Positions 53,614-63,747 are shown, counted from the stretch's first letter. The stretch: DNA of 64,000 nt from Natronohydrobacter sp. (GCA_030603695.1 JAUVXF010000001.1:62001-126000); one strand, 5' to 3'. The notes: a model not told the origin generated them from the letters alone. Numbers and translations: made by a program.

Positions 53614-54906
53614 CTACCGCTTTGGCCCGGCTTCCAAAGCATCCTCAAACGTGCGCAACCCCGCGCGGGGGGCCTGCACCAGAACGGCCATATTGCCGGG
53701 CTTGTGTTCATTGCGCAGCATCTTCATATGCGCTTTGGGAATATCGGCCCAGGGGAAAACCTCTGACATGCAGGGATCAATCCGGCGCTCTATCATCAGC
53801 TTGTTGGCCGCGGCGGCCTGTTTGAGATGGGCAAAATGGCTGCCCTGTAGCCGCTTCTGGTGTGACCAGACATGGCGCACATCGAAGGTGCAGTTATAGC
53901 CCGATGTGCCCGCGCAGATCACCACCATCCCGCCGCGCTTGCACACGAAAGACGAAACAGGGAAAGTGGCCTGACCGGGGTGTTCAAAGACAATATCCAC
54001 ATTATTGCCCTTGCCGGTAAATTCCCAGATCGCCTTGCCAAAGCGGCGCACCTCGTTAAACCATTCGGTATATTCATCGCTGCCCACTTCGGGCAGCACA
54101 CCCCAACAGTTGAACTCTTTGCGGTTGATCACGCCCTTGGCCCCAAGGCTCATGACGAAATCGCGCTTGTCCTCCTCAGAGATGACACCAATCGCATTTG
54201 CGCCCGCCGCCACGGCAAGCTGGATCGCAAACGAACCGATCCCCCCAGATGCCCCCCAGACCAGCACATTCTGGCCCGGTTTCAGCTCATGCGGGTGATG
54301 GCCAAACAGCATCCGGTAGGCGGTGGCCAATGTCAGCACATAGCAGGCCGATTCTTCCCATGTCAGATGCTTGGGGCGGGGCATAAGCTGCTGGGCCTGC
54401 ACGCGGGTAAATTGCGCAAAAGAGCCATCTGCACTTTCATAGCCCCAAATCCGCTGGCTGGGCGAGAACATGGGATCGCCGCCATTGCATTCCTCATCAT
54501 CGCCGTCATCCTGGTTGCAATGGATCACAACCTCATCGCCCACTTTCCAGTTGCGCACTTTCGCGCCAACCTTCCAGACAATCCCGGCGGCATCTGAACC
54601 GATAACAGCATAAGGCGCGCGATGGCCCTTGAATACCGAGACAGGCTTTCCAAGGCAGGCCCAGACGCCATTGTAATTCACGCCTGCCGCCATAACCAGA
54701 ACCAGCACTTCATAGCTGTCAATTTCGGGGGTATCCACAACCTCTACCTCTAGGGCGGTTGTGGGTTCGCCGTGGCGTTCCTGCCGCAGAATCCAGCCAT
54801 ACATCTGCTTTGGCACATAGCCCAAAGGGGGCATTTCCCCAATCTCGTAAAGGTCTTTCTCCGGCGCCTCATACGGGGCCAAGCCTGTTTGCGTATCCAG
54901 AGCCAT
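53614..54906 (-). CDS. ccrA: Crotonyl-CoA carboxylase/reductase
   Basis: 430 residues, a medium-chain dehydrogenase-like enzyme. Ccr reductively carboxylates crotonyl-CoA to ethylmalonyl-CoA with NADPH, the key step of the ethylmalonyl-CoA pathway for acetate and C2 growth. Seen: GVNYNGVWACLGKPVSVFKG near residues 75-94, HCNQDDGDDEECNGGDPMFS near 128-147, and the NADPH loop LVWGASGGIGSFAIQLAVAA near 215-234. The length and these blocks separate it from ordinary enoyl reductases. A terminator follows. Confidence 0.95.
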   Translation of the reverse strand: MALDTQTGLAPYEAPEKDLYEIGEMPPLGYVPKQMYGWILRQERHGEPTTALEVEVVDTPEIDSYEVLVLVMAAGVNYNGVWACLGKPVSVFKGHRAPYAVIGSDAAGIVWKVGAKVRNWKVGDEVVIHCNQDDGDDEECNGGDPMFSPSQRIWGYESADGSFAQFTRVQAQQLMPRPKHLTWEESACYVLTLATAYRMLFGHHPHELKPGQNVLVWGASGGIGSFAIQLAVAAGANAIGVISEEDKRDFVMSLGAKGVINRKEFNCWGVLPEVGSDEYTEWFNEVRRFGKAIWEFTGKGNNVDIVFEHPGQATFPVSSFVCKRGGMVVICAGTSGYNCTFDVRHVWSHQKRLQGSHFAHLKQAAAANKLMIERRIDPCMSEVFPWADIPKAHMKMLRNEHKPGNMAVLVQAPRAGLRTFEDALEAGPKR

Positions 54907-54949
54907 ATATGCCTCCTAGCCTGAAAATCGGGTTTCCCCATCCAATCTG

Positions 54950-54960
54950 CTGCGGCGCAG
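54950..54960. promoter_or_regulatory. Possible PhaR-type operator upstream of ccrA
   Basis: CTGC-GGC-GCAG at 54950-54960 lies 44 bases before the ccrA start. CTGC-N3/4-GCAG is the site reported for PhaR of Paracoccus and Rhodobacter, and PhaR is linked to acetyl-CoA/PHB flux. One short match; suggestive only. Confidence 0.3.
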
Positions 54961-55021
54961 AAATTCATGCGGCGCTTGCAGCATCCATAAAATTCGGCGC
55001 GCAACAATGCAACCCTAAATG

Positions 55022-55041
55022 ATAAAATTTTGTAATTTTAT
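55022..55041. repeat. A+T-rich inverted repeat in the ccrA upstream gap
   Basis: ATAAAATT and AATTTTAT, perfect 8-base inverses, enclose TTGT. It stands out in a GC-rich genome and may be a protein site or promoter element for ccrA, 115 bases upstream of its start. Confidence 0.5.
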
Positions 55042-55162
55042 GTCGCGCGGGGGTGGCGCATGCCTCGGACAACATGCCGCCCCGCATGGCCCGGCACTGC
55101 GCGGCTTGGTGCTATCCCCACCGCCACCCGATTGGCTGCATCCCAATTCCGATACATAGCAC

Positions 55163-56995
55163 CTATAGCGGCCAGAATACCGGAATGAATATTGCCGCCA
55201 CAGCCGCAAGAAGCAGATTCATCGGTATCCCGATCCGCAGGAAATCCGTGAACCTGTAGCCACCGGGGCCATAGACAAGCGTATTTGTCTGATAGCCGAT
55301 TGGCGTTGCAAAAGATGCAGATGCCCCCATCATCACCGCCACAACCAACCCGCGCGGATCGATCCCAAGCGCCGTGCCAAGCGCGATGACAAGGGGGGTC
55401 AGAATAACGGCCACTGCGTTATTCGTCACCAGTTCTGTCAGGAAACTGGTCAGCGAATACACCGCCAGCACCAGCAAGACGGGTGAAAGCGTGATCAGAT
55501 ACGGCGCAAGCGCATCCACAACCAGCCGGATGGAACCCGCATTCTCCAACCCTGCCCCAACGGCCAGCATGGCGAAAATCAGCACCAGCAAACGCCCATC
55601 GACAAAGCCCAGCGCCTCATCAGCATCAATGCAGCGCGTTAGCAGCACGATTGCAACCCCGATAAAGGTAAGCAGTGAAATTGGCGCAAAATCCAGCGCC
55701 GAAAGCACCACAATCGCGGCCAGCGTGGCCAGCACAATGGGGGCATGGCCGCGCCTGTAGGCGCGTTCGGTGGGCCGCGCGATATCGGCCAGATTCATAT
55801 CCTGCGCCAGGCGCTGTATATCTTCGGGCGCGCCTTCCAGCAGCAGGGTATCGCCCACGCGCACCACCAGATTTTCAAAATTCGTGCCGATATTCTGGTT
55901 CCGCCTGTGCACCGCCAGCGGGTAAACGCCGTAGCGCCGCCGCAGCCGCATTCCGCCCAAAGATCGGCCAACCATCTTGCAATCAGGCGAAATCAGCACT
56001 TCTACAGTGGTCGTTTGCACAGATGACAGCCTGTCTACATCGCGCGCAGGGCCTATCATATCGGGGTCTTGGGCATCATGGCGCGCGGCTTGGGCCACAT
56101 CGGGGTTTTCCTTCAGCCCCAGCACTTCGGAAATCTGGGTGCGCAACACCACCCGATCCCCGGCTTGCAGCGTAATCTCACTCATCTCGCTCCAGCGCAA
56201 AGACGCATCCCCGCGCAGCACATCAATCACCCGCGCCCCTTCGCGCTTGAAGATATCCACCTCTGCCACCTTCCGCCCGATCAGGCGCGAGGATTGCGGA
56301 ATCACCACTTCGGTGAAAAACTTGGTGCGTGTCCGGTCTGACAGCAGATCAGACATGGATTTGCGCTCTGGCAGCAGCTTGCGGCCCACCAGCGCCAAAT
56401 ACACCATGCCTGCCGCTGCCATGATAAGCCCCATCTTGGTAATCTCGAACACGGTGAACGGGGCCATCCCATTGGCCCGCGCCACCCCATCTACCAACAG
56501 GTTGGTAGATGTGCCAAGCAATGTCAGCGTGCCCCCCATGATGGACAGATAACTCAGCGGTATCAGCACCTTGGAGGCAGATGTCCCCATCGTCTTGGCC
56601 AGTTGGATAAAGACGGGGATCATCACCACCACAATCGGCGTGTTGTTCACAAAGGCCGACATGGCCAGCACGGTAAAGGCCAGCGTTACCAGTGTCAGCG
56701 TGGGGTGCTTTTCCACATTGCGCGCAGCGGCCTGGGTGATCCAATCCAAAGAGCCTGTGCGCACCAACGCGCCCACAATCACAAACAGCGCCGCAATCGT
56801 CCAGGGCGCATGATTGGAAAAGGCGGTAAACACAGCGCTTTGCGGCAAGATGCCCAGCACAAGCATCACAATCGCCCCGGCAATGGCAACCACTTCCACC
56901 GGGTAAAGCTCTCGCACAAAGGCGATGAACATCCCCGCCACGATCAGCAGCGCAACAATCGCCTGTGTGGTGCTGCCCAACTCTATCCCGAACAT
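55163..56995 (-). CDS. SLC13/DASS family permease with two RCK_C domains
   Basis: 610 residues. Two hydrophobic halves (about 1-205 and 400-610) flank two cytoplasmic TrkA_C/RCK_C domains (about 220-390, e.g. EITLQAGDRVVLRTQISEVL and NLVVRVGDTLLLEGAPEDI). Conserved segments are SAFVNNTPIVVVMIPVFIQL and ELVTNNAVAVILTPLVIALG, each with the Asn-Asn/Asn-Thr pair of the DASS family. It is a sodium-coupled anion carrier; related proteins with RCK_C carry sulfate or dicarboxylates. The substrate is unassigned. Confidence 0.88.
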   Translation of the reverse strand: MFGIELGSTTQAIVALLIVAGMFIAFVRELYPVEVVAIAGAIVMLVLGILPQSAVFTAFSNHAPWTIAALFVIVGALVRTGSLDWITQAAARNVEKHPTLTLVTLAFTVLAMSAFVNNTPIVVVMIPVFIQLAKTMGTSASKVLIPLSYLSIMGGTLTLLGTSTNLLVDGVARANGMAPFTVFEITKMGLIMAAAGMVYLALVGRKLLPERKSMSDLLSDRTRTKFFTEVVIPQSSRLIGRKVAEVDIFKREGARVIDVLRGDASLRWSEMSEITLQAGDRVVLRTQISEVLGLKENPDVAQAARHDAQDPDMIGPARDVDRLSSVQTTTVEVLISPDCKMVGRSLGGMRLRRRYGVYPLAVHRRNQNIGTNFENLVVRVGDTLLLEGAPEDIQRLAQDMNLADIARPTERAYRRGHAPIVLATLAAIVVLSALDFAPISLLTFIGVAIVLLTRCIDADEALGFVDGRLLVLIFAMLAVGAGLENAGSIRLVVDALAPYLITLSPVLLVLAVYSLTSFLTELVTNNAVAVILTPLVIALGTALGIDPRGLVVAVMMGASASFATPIGYQTNTLVYGPGGYRFTDFLRIGIPMNLLLAAVAAIFIPVFWPL

Positions 56996-57098
56996 TCACA
57001 CCCTCATACACATGCGCGCACTCTCTTTTTCGCAGATAAAATCACAGATGCAAAGCGCGCCGCGCTTGCGCGCGCGGCAATCGCCCAAGAAAAAGGCG

Positions 57099-57950
57099 TC
57101 AGCTGTGGCTGGGAAAGGGTGGCACTGTCACAGGCGCAGGCCCGGCCTGCGCCAGCCGGCCCCCAAGGCGCACCATTTCAATGCGTGTGGCCTGCCCTGT
57201 GCGATCATCTGTTTCCAGATATGTGCCCGAAACCGTGGCCACACCCATCGCCGGTTCAAACCGCGCCCGCGCCATACCGGTAATGAAACGGCGCATGGGT
57301 TCATCTTTATGCATGCCAATCACGCTGTCATAATCGCCGCACATGCCTGCATCTGCCTGAAACCCCGTGCCCCCGCCCAGAATTTGGGCATCGGCGGTGG
57401 GAATATGGGTATGCGTGCCCACCACAAGGCTGGCGCGGCCATCGCACCAATGGCCCATGGCGTATTTCTCCGATGTGGCCTCGCAATGCATATCCACAAG
57501 CGCGGCCTGCACCAAACCCCCGCGCGGATGGTTGCGCAACACCGGATCAATCGCGGAAAACGGATCACAATAGGGCTGTTTCATGAATACCTGGCCCAGC
57601 ACCTGCGCCACCAGCACGCGCCGCCCCCCCGGCGCATCATACACCCGCGCGCCCATGCCCGGCGCGCCGGATTTGGCAAAATTCAGGGGCCGCAACACGC
57701 GGGGTTCCTGCGCGATGAATTCGCGCATGGGGCGCTGGTCAAAGGCATGATCGCCAAGGGTGATGCAATCGGCCCCGGCCTCCAACAAGGATTTGGCATG
57801 TTCGGGCGAAAGCCCCATGCCGCCCGTGGCATTCTCGCCATTCACCACCACGAAATCCAGCCGCCACGCGGCGCGCAGATGCGGCAGCGCATGGCATACC
57901 GCCGCACGCCCTGCCCGCCCCATCACATCGCCCAGAAACAGAATTCGCAT
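57099..57950 (-). CDS. YmdB family metallophosphoesterase
   Basis: 283 residues. The opening MRILFLGDVMGRAGRAAVCH, then FVVVNGENATGGMGLSPEHA, CITLGDHAFDQRP and GTHTHIPTADAQIL supply the Asp, Asn, Glu and His metal ligands. In Bacillus and Deinococcus YmdB hydrolyses 2',3'-cyclic nucleotides or cAMP. The ATG (complement of 57948-57950) is used; the longer in-frame start adds a low-complexity leader. Confidence 0.92.
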   Translation of the reverse strand: MRILFLGDVMGRAGRAAVCHALPHLRAAWRLDFVVVNGENATGGMGLSPEHAKSLLEAGADCITLGDHAFDQRPMREFIAQEPRVLRPLNFAKSGAPGMGARVYDAPGGRRVLVAQVLGQVFMKQPYCDPFSAIDPVLRNHPRGGLVQAALVDMHCEATSEKYAMGHWCDGRASLVVGTHTHIPTADAQILGGGTGFQADAGMCGDYDSVIGMHKDEPMRRFITGMARARFEPAMGVATVSGTYLETDDRTGQATRIEMVRLGGRLAQAGPAPVTVPPFPSHS

Positions 57951-58066
57951 GGCGCTAGGGATTAGGCCCGAAACCAAGGCGGGGCAAGGGCAATCTGGCA
58001 CAAAGCCGCGCGGGGGCATAAGTGCCGCCCATCCACCCGGCGCGGGTTGCGGCGGCGAGGTTGCGC

Positions 58067-58235
58067 ACAAAGCCACGCAGCGCCGGGCCGCGGTGCGGCG
58101 ATGCCCCCGTTTAGCTTTGCGCTTTATGGCGGCAATGTCCGAACGAAATCCAAGCTAAGCGCCCACGGCAACCAAATCGCCGTGCCGGGGGGCGGCCCGG
58201 CGATGCGCGGCGGGCTAAAGCCCTTGATTCCGCGC
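58067..58235. repeat. Dispersed palindromic intergenic element, copy C
   Basis: Same order as copy A: ACAAAGCCACGCAGCGCC, GGGCCGCGGTGCGGCGATG, a variable middle with CTTTATGGCGGCAATGTCCG, ATCGCCGTGCCGGGG-GGCGGCCCGG, and CTTGATTCCGCGCTTGG. It lies in a 416-bp gene-free gap (57951-58366). After it, GCCGAAGGCATGCCCCC resembles the spacer of copy B. No gene is seen in the gap. Confidence 0.75.
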
Positions 58236-58366
58236 TTGGCACAAGGAGAAAAAGCCGCCCATTGCTGGGCCGGAGGGTGGCGTCATGCCGAAGGCATGCC
58301 CCCTCGCATAACAATGCCCGGAGCGGGCCAACCTCCTCGCCTCTGCGCTTGGTGGGGAAATCGCAG

Positions 58367-59254
58367 CTACACCACCCCCACCCGCCGCTTGCGCAGCACT
58401 TCCCAGATATACAGCGCCATTGCCACCCAGATCATGGGAAAGGCGATCTGGCGCGCCCCTGCAAACGGTTCTTTGAACACAAAAACAGAGATCAGGAAGA
58501 TCACCGAGGGAATGGAATACCCCGCAATCGCGATGGTGGACAGCCGCAAGCCCTTTGCCCCATTGGCATAGAGGATCAGCGGCACAGCCGTGATCACCCC
58601 GCAACCCAGCAGAAACGCCCAATCCACCGCCCCCGCCTGCGCGGCAAACAGCACGCCTTGCGACCATGCCCAAACCATATAGCCCAGTGCGGGTGGTGCA
58701 AGGATCAGCGCCTCCAGCGCAAAGCCCTGATTGGGGCCTATGGGCAGCGCACGTTTGAAAAACGCATAGCCCCCCCAACTGAACACCAGCAAAACCGCGC
58801 CCAAAGGCAGGGTTCCCGCCTCGAGTGTCAGCACCAGAACCGCTGCCGCCGCCAGCGCCACTGCCGCCCATTGGCGCAGGGACAGTTTCTCTCCCAGAAA
58901 TGCCGCGCCCAGAAAGACCGTGAAAATCGGGTTGATGTAATAGCCCAGCGCCGCTTGCATGGCATCGCCTGTCTGGATCAGCCAGACATAGGTTCCCCAA
59001 TTCACCGAAATCAGCGCCGCCGTGACACAGGCCATTAGCAGCATGCGCGGGGTGCGAAAGGCGGTGCGCAAATCTGCCGTGCGCCCCAGCCAGACCAACA
59101 GGCCCAGCGCCACCGGAATCGCCCACAGAATGCGATGCGCGATCACTTCCACCGTGGGCACATGCGAGAGCGCCCGGAAATAGAAGGGCAGCATCCCCCA
59201 GATTAGAAAGGCCGCACCTGCAAAGGCAAAGCCCCGCCCGGTATCTTCATTCAT
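58367..59254 (-). CDS. rarD: EamA family transporter RarD
   Basis: 295 residues with about ten hydrophobic helices. [40 protein letters not shown] and [20 protein letters not shown] are RarD hallmarks (named after chloramphenicol sensitivity in Pseudomonas; real substrate unknown). The ATG (complement of 59252-59254) overlaps the murD end by eight bases, so the two may be co-transcribed. Confidence 0.92.
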   Translation of the reverse strand: MNEDTGRGFAFAGAAFLIWGMLPFYFRALSHVPTVEVIAHRILWAIPVALGLLVWLGRTADLRTAFRTPRMLLMACVTAALISVNWGTYVWLIQTGDAMQAALGYYINPIFTVFLGAAFLGEKLSLRQWAAVALAAAAVLVLTLEAGTLPLGAVLLVFSWGGYAFFKRALPIGPNQGFALEALILAPPALGYMVWAWSQGVLFAAQAGAVDWAFLLGCGVITAVPLILYANGAKGLRLSTIAIAGYSIPSVIFLISVFVFKEPFAGARQIAFPMIWVAMALYIWEVLRKRRVGVV

Positions 59255-60650
59255 GGCCCAGCCCCGCGCGCACAGCGGCCATAAATGCCTCGCCGCGCTT
59301 CTCGAAATCAGGGAATTGGTCAAAGCTTGCTGCCGCAGGGGCCAGAAGCACCACCTCTCCGGGTTGCGCCTCTGCCATGGCGCGGGCCACGGCGCGGGCC
59401 ATGGTTTCGCAAATCTCATGCGGGGTATCGCCCAGTTGCAAGGCAAAATCGCGCGCCGAATGGCCAATCAGATAGGCCTTTTCCACCTGCCCCAGATGTG
59501 GCGCCAGCGCGGCAATGCCCCCGTCTTTGCCCAAGCCCCCCGCGATCCAGCGAATGCGCGAAAACGCCTGCAAGGCCTGCGCGGCGCTATCGGCATTGGT
59601 GGCCTTGGAATCGTTGATATACCGCACACCCCCACTTTCAGCTACCAACTGGCTGCGATGGGGCAGGCCCTTGAAACTGGCAAAAGCATCTTCTATCAGG
59701 CGCGGCGCAATCCCAAGGCTGCGCGCCACGGCATAGGCGGCACAGGCGTTCTGGTGGTTATGCGCGCCGGGCAGGCCCGCCACCTGCCGCAAATCCACAG
59801 AGGCCACCTGCCGCCCATGGCGGTATTCTGCCAAAAACCCCTTGCGCGCAAAAACATTCCACCCCGGCCCGGCCAGTTTTTGCTTGGTCGAAATGCGGAT
59901 AACACGGGTATCTTCGCGCGCTGTGGCCAGTTGCCCGGCCAGAAACAGGCCCTCCACCTCATCCACCCCCACAATCGCGCGGTCTGGCCCGCCCTCGGCC
60001 AGCAAACGGCGCTTGGCGGCGAAATAGCCACCCATGCCGTTATGGCGGTCAAGATGGTCGGGCGACAGATTGGTGAAAACGGCAATATCTGGTGTCAGGG
60101 CGCGGGCAAGTTCGGTCTGGTAGCTGGACAGCTCCAGCACCACCACTTCGCCATCGCGGGGCGGATCGATAGACAAAACACCTGTGCCAATATTGCCCGC
60201 CATCTGTGCAGGCCGCCCGCATTCTGTCAGAATATGATGGATCAGCGCCGTGGTGGTGGATTTCCCGTTGGAACCTGTCACCGCCACCACTTTGGGGGGC
60301 TGGTCATATTCCAGCGTATCGGATGTGGTGAAACTGCGGAAAAACAGGCCGATATCATTATCTACCGGCACGCCGGCTTGCAGCGCGGCCAGAATAAAGC
60401 GATTGGGCGCGGGGTAAAGATGGGGGATACCGGGGCTTGTGACCAAGAGCGCAACTTGCGCCCAATCCACGCGCGCCAGATCATGCAGCACCAGCCCGGC
60501 GGCCTCGGCACGGGCGCGGGCCTCTGGGCTTTCATCCCAGGGCAGCGCAATGGCGCCCCCGGCGGCCAGCGCCGCGCAAGTGGCCATGCCCGAACGGCCC
60601 AAGCCCAACACGGCAACCTTTTGCCCTTCATGGCCCTGCACTGCGATCAT
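59247..60650 (-). CDS. murD: UDP-N-acetylmuramoyl-L-alanine--D-glutamate ligase
   Basis: 467 residues. MurD adds D-glutamate to UDP-MurNAc-Ala in peptidoglycan synthesis. Seen: [20 protein letters not shown] near the N-terminus, the ATP loop [20 protein letters not shown] near residues 113-132, [20 protein letters not shown], and [15 protein letters not shown]. The ATG (complement of 60648-60650) starts MIAVQGHEG. It is not inside a dcw cluster here. Confidence 0.95.
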   Translation of the reverse strand: MIAVQGHEGQKVAVLGLGRSGMATCAALAAGGAIALPWDESPEARARAEAAGLVLHDLARVDWAQVALLVTSPGIPHLYPAPNRFILAALQAGVPVDNDIGLFFRSFTTSDTLEYDQPPKVVAVTGSNGKSTTTALIHHILTECGRPAQMAGNIGTGVLSIDPPRDGEVVVLELSSYQTELARALTPDIAVFTNLSPDHLDRHNGMGGYFAAKRRLLAEGGPDRAIVGVDEVEGLFLAGQLATAREDTRVIRISTKQKLAGPGWNVFARKGFLAEYRHGRQVASVDLRQVAGLPGAHNHQNACAAYAVARSLGIAPRLIEDAFASFKGLPHRSQLVAESGGVRYINDSKATNADSAAQALQAFSRIRWIAGGLGKDGGIAALAPHLGQVEKAYLIGHSARDFALQLGDTPHEICETMARAVARAMAEAQPGEVVLLAPAAASFDQFPDFEKRGEAFMAAVRAGLGHE

Positions 60651-60800
60651 CTTGCACCCGTCTTTCGTTTTTGTGCCCAATCTCTGCGCCAGAAGCGCGC
60701 AAGGCGCAAGGGCCGGAACGGCCCGGCCCTGTGGGGGGGCGCTTGTGGGGGGGGTGTTTTGGGGCAGATGGTAGGTTCGGCAATGACAGGCGGCTTGGGT

Positions 60801-60970
60801 CACAAAGCCGCGCAGCGTCGGGCCGCGGTGCGGCGATCTGCCCTTGAGGCTATGTCACTTTATGCTGGCAAAATCCGCGCGAAATCCAAGCTATGCGCAG
60901 GTTGCAGCCAAATCGCCGTGCCGGGGGGCGGCCCGGCGATGCGCGGCGGCCTTCGGCCTTGATTCCGCGC
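60801..60970. repeat. Dispersed palindromic intergenic element, copy D
   Basis: CACAAAGCCGCGCAGCGTCG, GGCCGCGGTGCGGCGAT, a variable middle with CTTTATGCTGGCAAAATCCG, AATCGCCGTGCCGGGG-GGCGGCCCGGCGATGCGC and GGCCTTCGGCCTTGATTCC. It lies in a 429-bp gene-free gap (60651-61079) before the GntP-like gene; otherwise I see nothing there. Confidence 0.75.
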
Positions 60971-61079
60971 TTAGCAATAATTCACCAATGCCCCCCAACC
61001 CGCTCACCCTCCCCTCACGCAGCTTGTCTAAGCCGCGACAGCACATTAGCATTGCCGCACCGCAGCAAAAGGGGCGGAA

Positions 61080-62456
61080 ATGTTCGGGATATTCGTGATC
61101 ATAGCGGCCTTGGGCGCGCTGATTTACCTGGCCTATCGCGGGATAAGCCTGTTGCTGCTTACCCCCGCGCTGGCCATCCTGGCCGTGCTGACGGCAGAGG
61201 GCGGGCCGCTTCTGGCCAGCTATACCCAGATTTTCATGCAGGCCACAGGCGGGTTCATTATCCAGTTTTTCCCGCTTTTCTTGCTGGGGGCTGTGTTTGG
61301 CAAGCTGATGCAAGCCTCTGGCGCAGCGCGGGTTCTGGCCGACAGCACCATTCAGGCGCTGGGGCCAGAGCGCGCTATACTGGCGGTGATCCTGTCTTGC
61401 GCCGTCATGACATATGGCGGGGTTTCGCTGTTTGTGGTGGCTTTCGCTGTCTGGCCCATCGCGCAGGCGCTGTTTCAACAGGCGCAATTGCCCAAGCGGC
61501 TGATTCCGGCCACTATCGCACTGGGGGCCTTCACCTTCACCATGACAGCGCTGCCGGGCACGCCCGCCATTCAAAACGCCATCCCCATGCCCTATTTCGG
61601 CACAACCCCATTTGCCGCGCCGGGCTTGGGGGTGATAACAGGGCTTCTCATGCTGGGCTTGGGCTGGGCATGGCTGGAACGGCGCGCGCGTGCCTTGGGG
61701 CCGGGCTATGGCGCAGAGCCAGAGGCGGCCACCCAAAAACACGACAACGCCCCCAGCCTGACAGTAGCCAGCGCGCCGCTTGTGCTGGTGCTGGTGCTGA
61801 ATTTCGCCTTCACCTTTGTCATCATCCCCGCGATGGAGACCAGCTATCTGGCGCGGCCTGAATATGGCGCAACCGATATCGGCGCGTTGCGCGGGGTCTG
61901 GTCTATTATCGCGGCCCTGACGCTGGCCTGTCTTGCGCTGATCGCGCTGAACTGGCAACGGCTGGCCGACAGCTTGGCCGAAACGCTGGATACAGGCGCA
62001 AAAGACGCGCTTTTGCCCATCTTCAACACAGCCTCGCTGGTGGGGTTTGGCGCGGTTATCGCGGCGCTGTCATCTTTCACGCTTATCCGCGATTGGGTGG
62101 TCACGGCAGGCGGGGATAATCCGCTGATCTCTCTGGCCATCGGAACCAGCTTGCTGGCGGGGATGACAGGCTCTGCCTCTGGCGGCATGTCGATCGCGCT
62201 GGCCACATTGGGCGAAACCTATCTGGAACTGGGGCTTGCCGCAGGCATTGCCCCCGATCTGTTGCACCGGGTAACAGCGGTGGCAACAGGCGGGCTGGAT
62301 GCGCTGCCCCATAATGGCGCGGTGATTACCCTGCTTACAATCTGCGGCCTGACCCATAAAGAGGCCTATGGCGATATTGCCATGGTGGCCGTGATCATCC
62401 CGCTTGTGGCGCTGGTGGTGCTGATCGCACTGGGCACGGGCTTGGGCAGCTTTTAG
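61080..62456 (+). CDS. GntP/CitMHS-like permease
   Basis: 458 residues with about 12 hydrophobic helices, GntP-type architecture. MFGIFVIIAALGALIYLAYR, FIIQFFPLFLLGAVFGKLMQ, SCAVMTYGGVSLFVVAFAVW and TGSASGGMSIALATLGETYL fit the gluconate/hydroxy-acid permease family. The GALDALPHNGAV-like block near the end is conserved. The substrate is a small hydroxy- or keto-acid by family; exact identity unknown. No catabolic genes adjoin it. Confidence 0.87.
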   Translation: MFGIFVIIAALGALIYLAYRGISLLLLTPALAILAVLTAEGGPLLASYTQIFMQATGGFIIQFFPLFLLGAVFGKLMQASGAARVLADSTIQALGPERAILAVILSCAVMTYGGVSLFVVAFAVWPIAQALFQQAQLPKRLIPATIALGAFTFTMTALPGTPAIQNAIPMPYFGTTPFAAPGLGVITGLLMLGLGWAWLERRARALGPGYGAEPEAATQKHDNAPSLTVASAPLVLVLVLNFAFTFVIIPAMETSYLARPEYGATDIGALRGVWSIIAALTLACLALIALNWQRLADSLAETLDTGAKDALLPIFNTASLVGFGAVIAALSSFTLIRDWVVTAGGDNPLISLAIGTSLLAGMTGSASGGMSIALATLGETYLELGLAAGIAPDLLHRVTAVATGGLDALPHNGAVITLLTICGLTHKEAYGDIAMVAVIIPLVALVVLIALGTGLGSF

Positions 62457-62515
62457 GTGGTGCGTGGGCGCGCAGCACCCCGCGCGCCCTTTGCAAAACC
62501 GTTATGCGTGCGGTT

Positions 62516-62833
62516 TCAGCGCCCCGCGCACACCTGCTCTGCGGCATCGCCAAAGGCGCGGTAGCGCGCCCAGAATTCGGTATCGCGTGCATTGCGTGAC
62601 ATGCGCACATCCTGCGCCAGTTGCGGATCGCGGAAGAATGTTGCGGCGCGGCGCTGTTCGCTGCGTGTCAGGGTGCGTTGCGCCACGCTATCCACACAGC
62701 GGCACATGGCGCGTGTGGCCTGTGCCCGATCCAGCCGCAAACATGCGTTTTCAATGGGGCCGGCGCTGGCGGTTACTGGCATCAGCGGCACAGCCAGAAT
62801 GGCCAGCGTTACAGCAAGGAGAATTTTTTTCAT
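62516..62833 (-). CDS. Small secreted protein with conserved CxC motif
   Basis: 105 residues. A signal peptide (KKILLAVTLAILAVPLMPVT, cleavage after ASA) is followed by NACLRLDRAQATRAMCRCVD, then TLTRSEQRRAATFFRDPQLA and DTEFWARYRAFGDAAEQVC. Four cysteines suggest two disulfides or a metal site. I recall similar Rhodobacterales proteins, often mislabelled as arginine transporters. Function unknown. The ATG (complement of 62831-62833) starts the signal peptide. Confidence 0.75.
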   Translation of the reverse strand: MKKILLAVTLAILAVPLMPVTASAGPIENACLRLDRAQATRAMCRCVDSVAQRTLTRSEQRRAATFFRDPQLAQDVRMSRNARDTEFWARYRAFGDAAEQVCAGR

Positions 62834-63084
62834 TATGCCCTCTTCAGGTTGCCTGATCCTGTCATGCCGCCTGCTTTGTCCATTTTCGCCGGGTTCGCCC
62901 CGAACTTGGCCACAGCGCCGCATGTCTGCCTCGGATGATTGCCCGCAGAACATACCCCAAAACGCCCGCTGCCCGCCAATCTTTTCTGTGCTCCGGGGCG
63001 TTTTGCCTCAGGCGGCGCAAGTATAGCGGCTGGGCCTGCCGCAGCCACAAGAACTAGGCCATACGCGGCCCCGGATGGCGCGAA

Positions 63085-63747
63085 TCACCGCCATTCAACC
63101 CCGGCAATATAGCAATCCGACAACAGCACAAACCGCCCCAGCCCCAGATGCGCGCCCCCGTCTTGCGGGCAGGTGGCGGAAAACTGGTTGCGGGCCAGAT
63201 CCACATCCAGCTCTATCTCGTTCCAGCAGGGCAGGGGCTGGCCAAGTTGAAAGCGCGCCTTGTAGCTGGCCAGCTTCAGACATTCCAGCAGCCGTGCAAA
63301 ATGCCCCCGCTGCGACGGGCCAAGCTTGACCAGCCAGCGCATTTCCTGCGCCGTGCACAGATTTGGCCATAGCGCAGGCCCCAGCGCCTGCACGCCAGAG
63401 ATTTTCAGCCCCAGCGCGCGAATATCAGCATCATCACTGACCACGGCCAGACTGTCACGCGGCGCATGGGCAATCGCGCCTGTCAGCCCCAACGGCCAGA
63501 CAGGCGCGCCCCCCGCGCCCTGCAAGACAGGGCGGGCAACATGGCCCAACTGCGCCATCGCGGCATGGGCGGCAGCCCGCCCCGCGCCAAAGCGGCGCGC
63601 ATGTGCCATGCCCGCATTCTCTACCGCCAGCACCTCATCCCCGATCAGGCGCGGCATGGGTGCGCGCGGATCGGCCCATTCCATCGCAACCCGGCCCCCA
63701 AACAGGGGGCGGGCAAATTCTGAATAGGCAAATCTTTGCAGCAGCAT
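63085..63747 (-). CDS. 4'-phosphopantetheinyl transferase-like protein (EntD/Sfp type) with altered active site
   Basis: 220 residues. The N-terminal EntD-like region has RRFGAGRAAAHAAMAQLG and VLQGAGGAPVWPLGLTGAIA-HA, as in PPTases that load carrier proteins. The GIDIE metal motif is GLKIS (113-117), so both acidic ligands are gone, and the KE of the third motif is KL (158-159, KLASYK). With all three acidic residues lost, catalysis is doubtful. The ATG (complement of 63745-63747) has AAGGA upstream; longer in-frame starts exist. It could be an inactive paralogue or a protein with a new role. Confidence 0.7.
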   Translation of the reverse strand: MLLQRFAYSEFARPLFGGRVAMEWADPRAPMPRLIGDEVLAVENAGMAHARRFGAGRAAAHAAMAQLGHVARPVLQGAGGAPVWPLGLTGAIAHAPRDSLAVVSDDADIRALGLKISGVQALGPALWPNLCTAQEMRWLVKLGPSQRGHFARLLECLKLASYKARFQLGQPLPCWNEIELDVDLARNQFSATCPQDGGAHLGLGRFVLLSDCYIAGVEWR

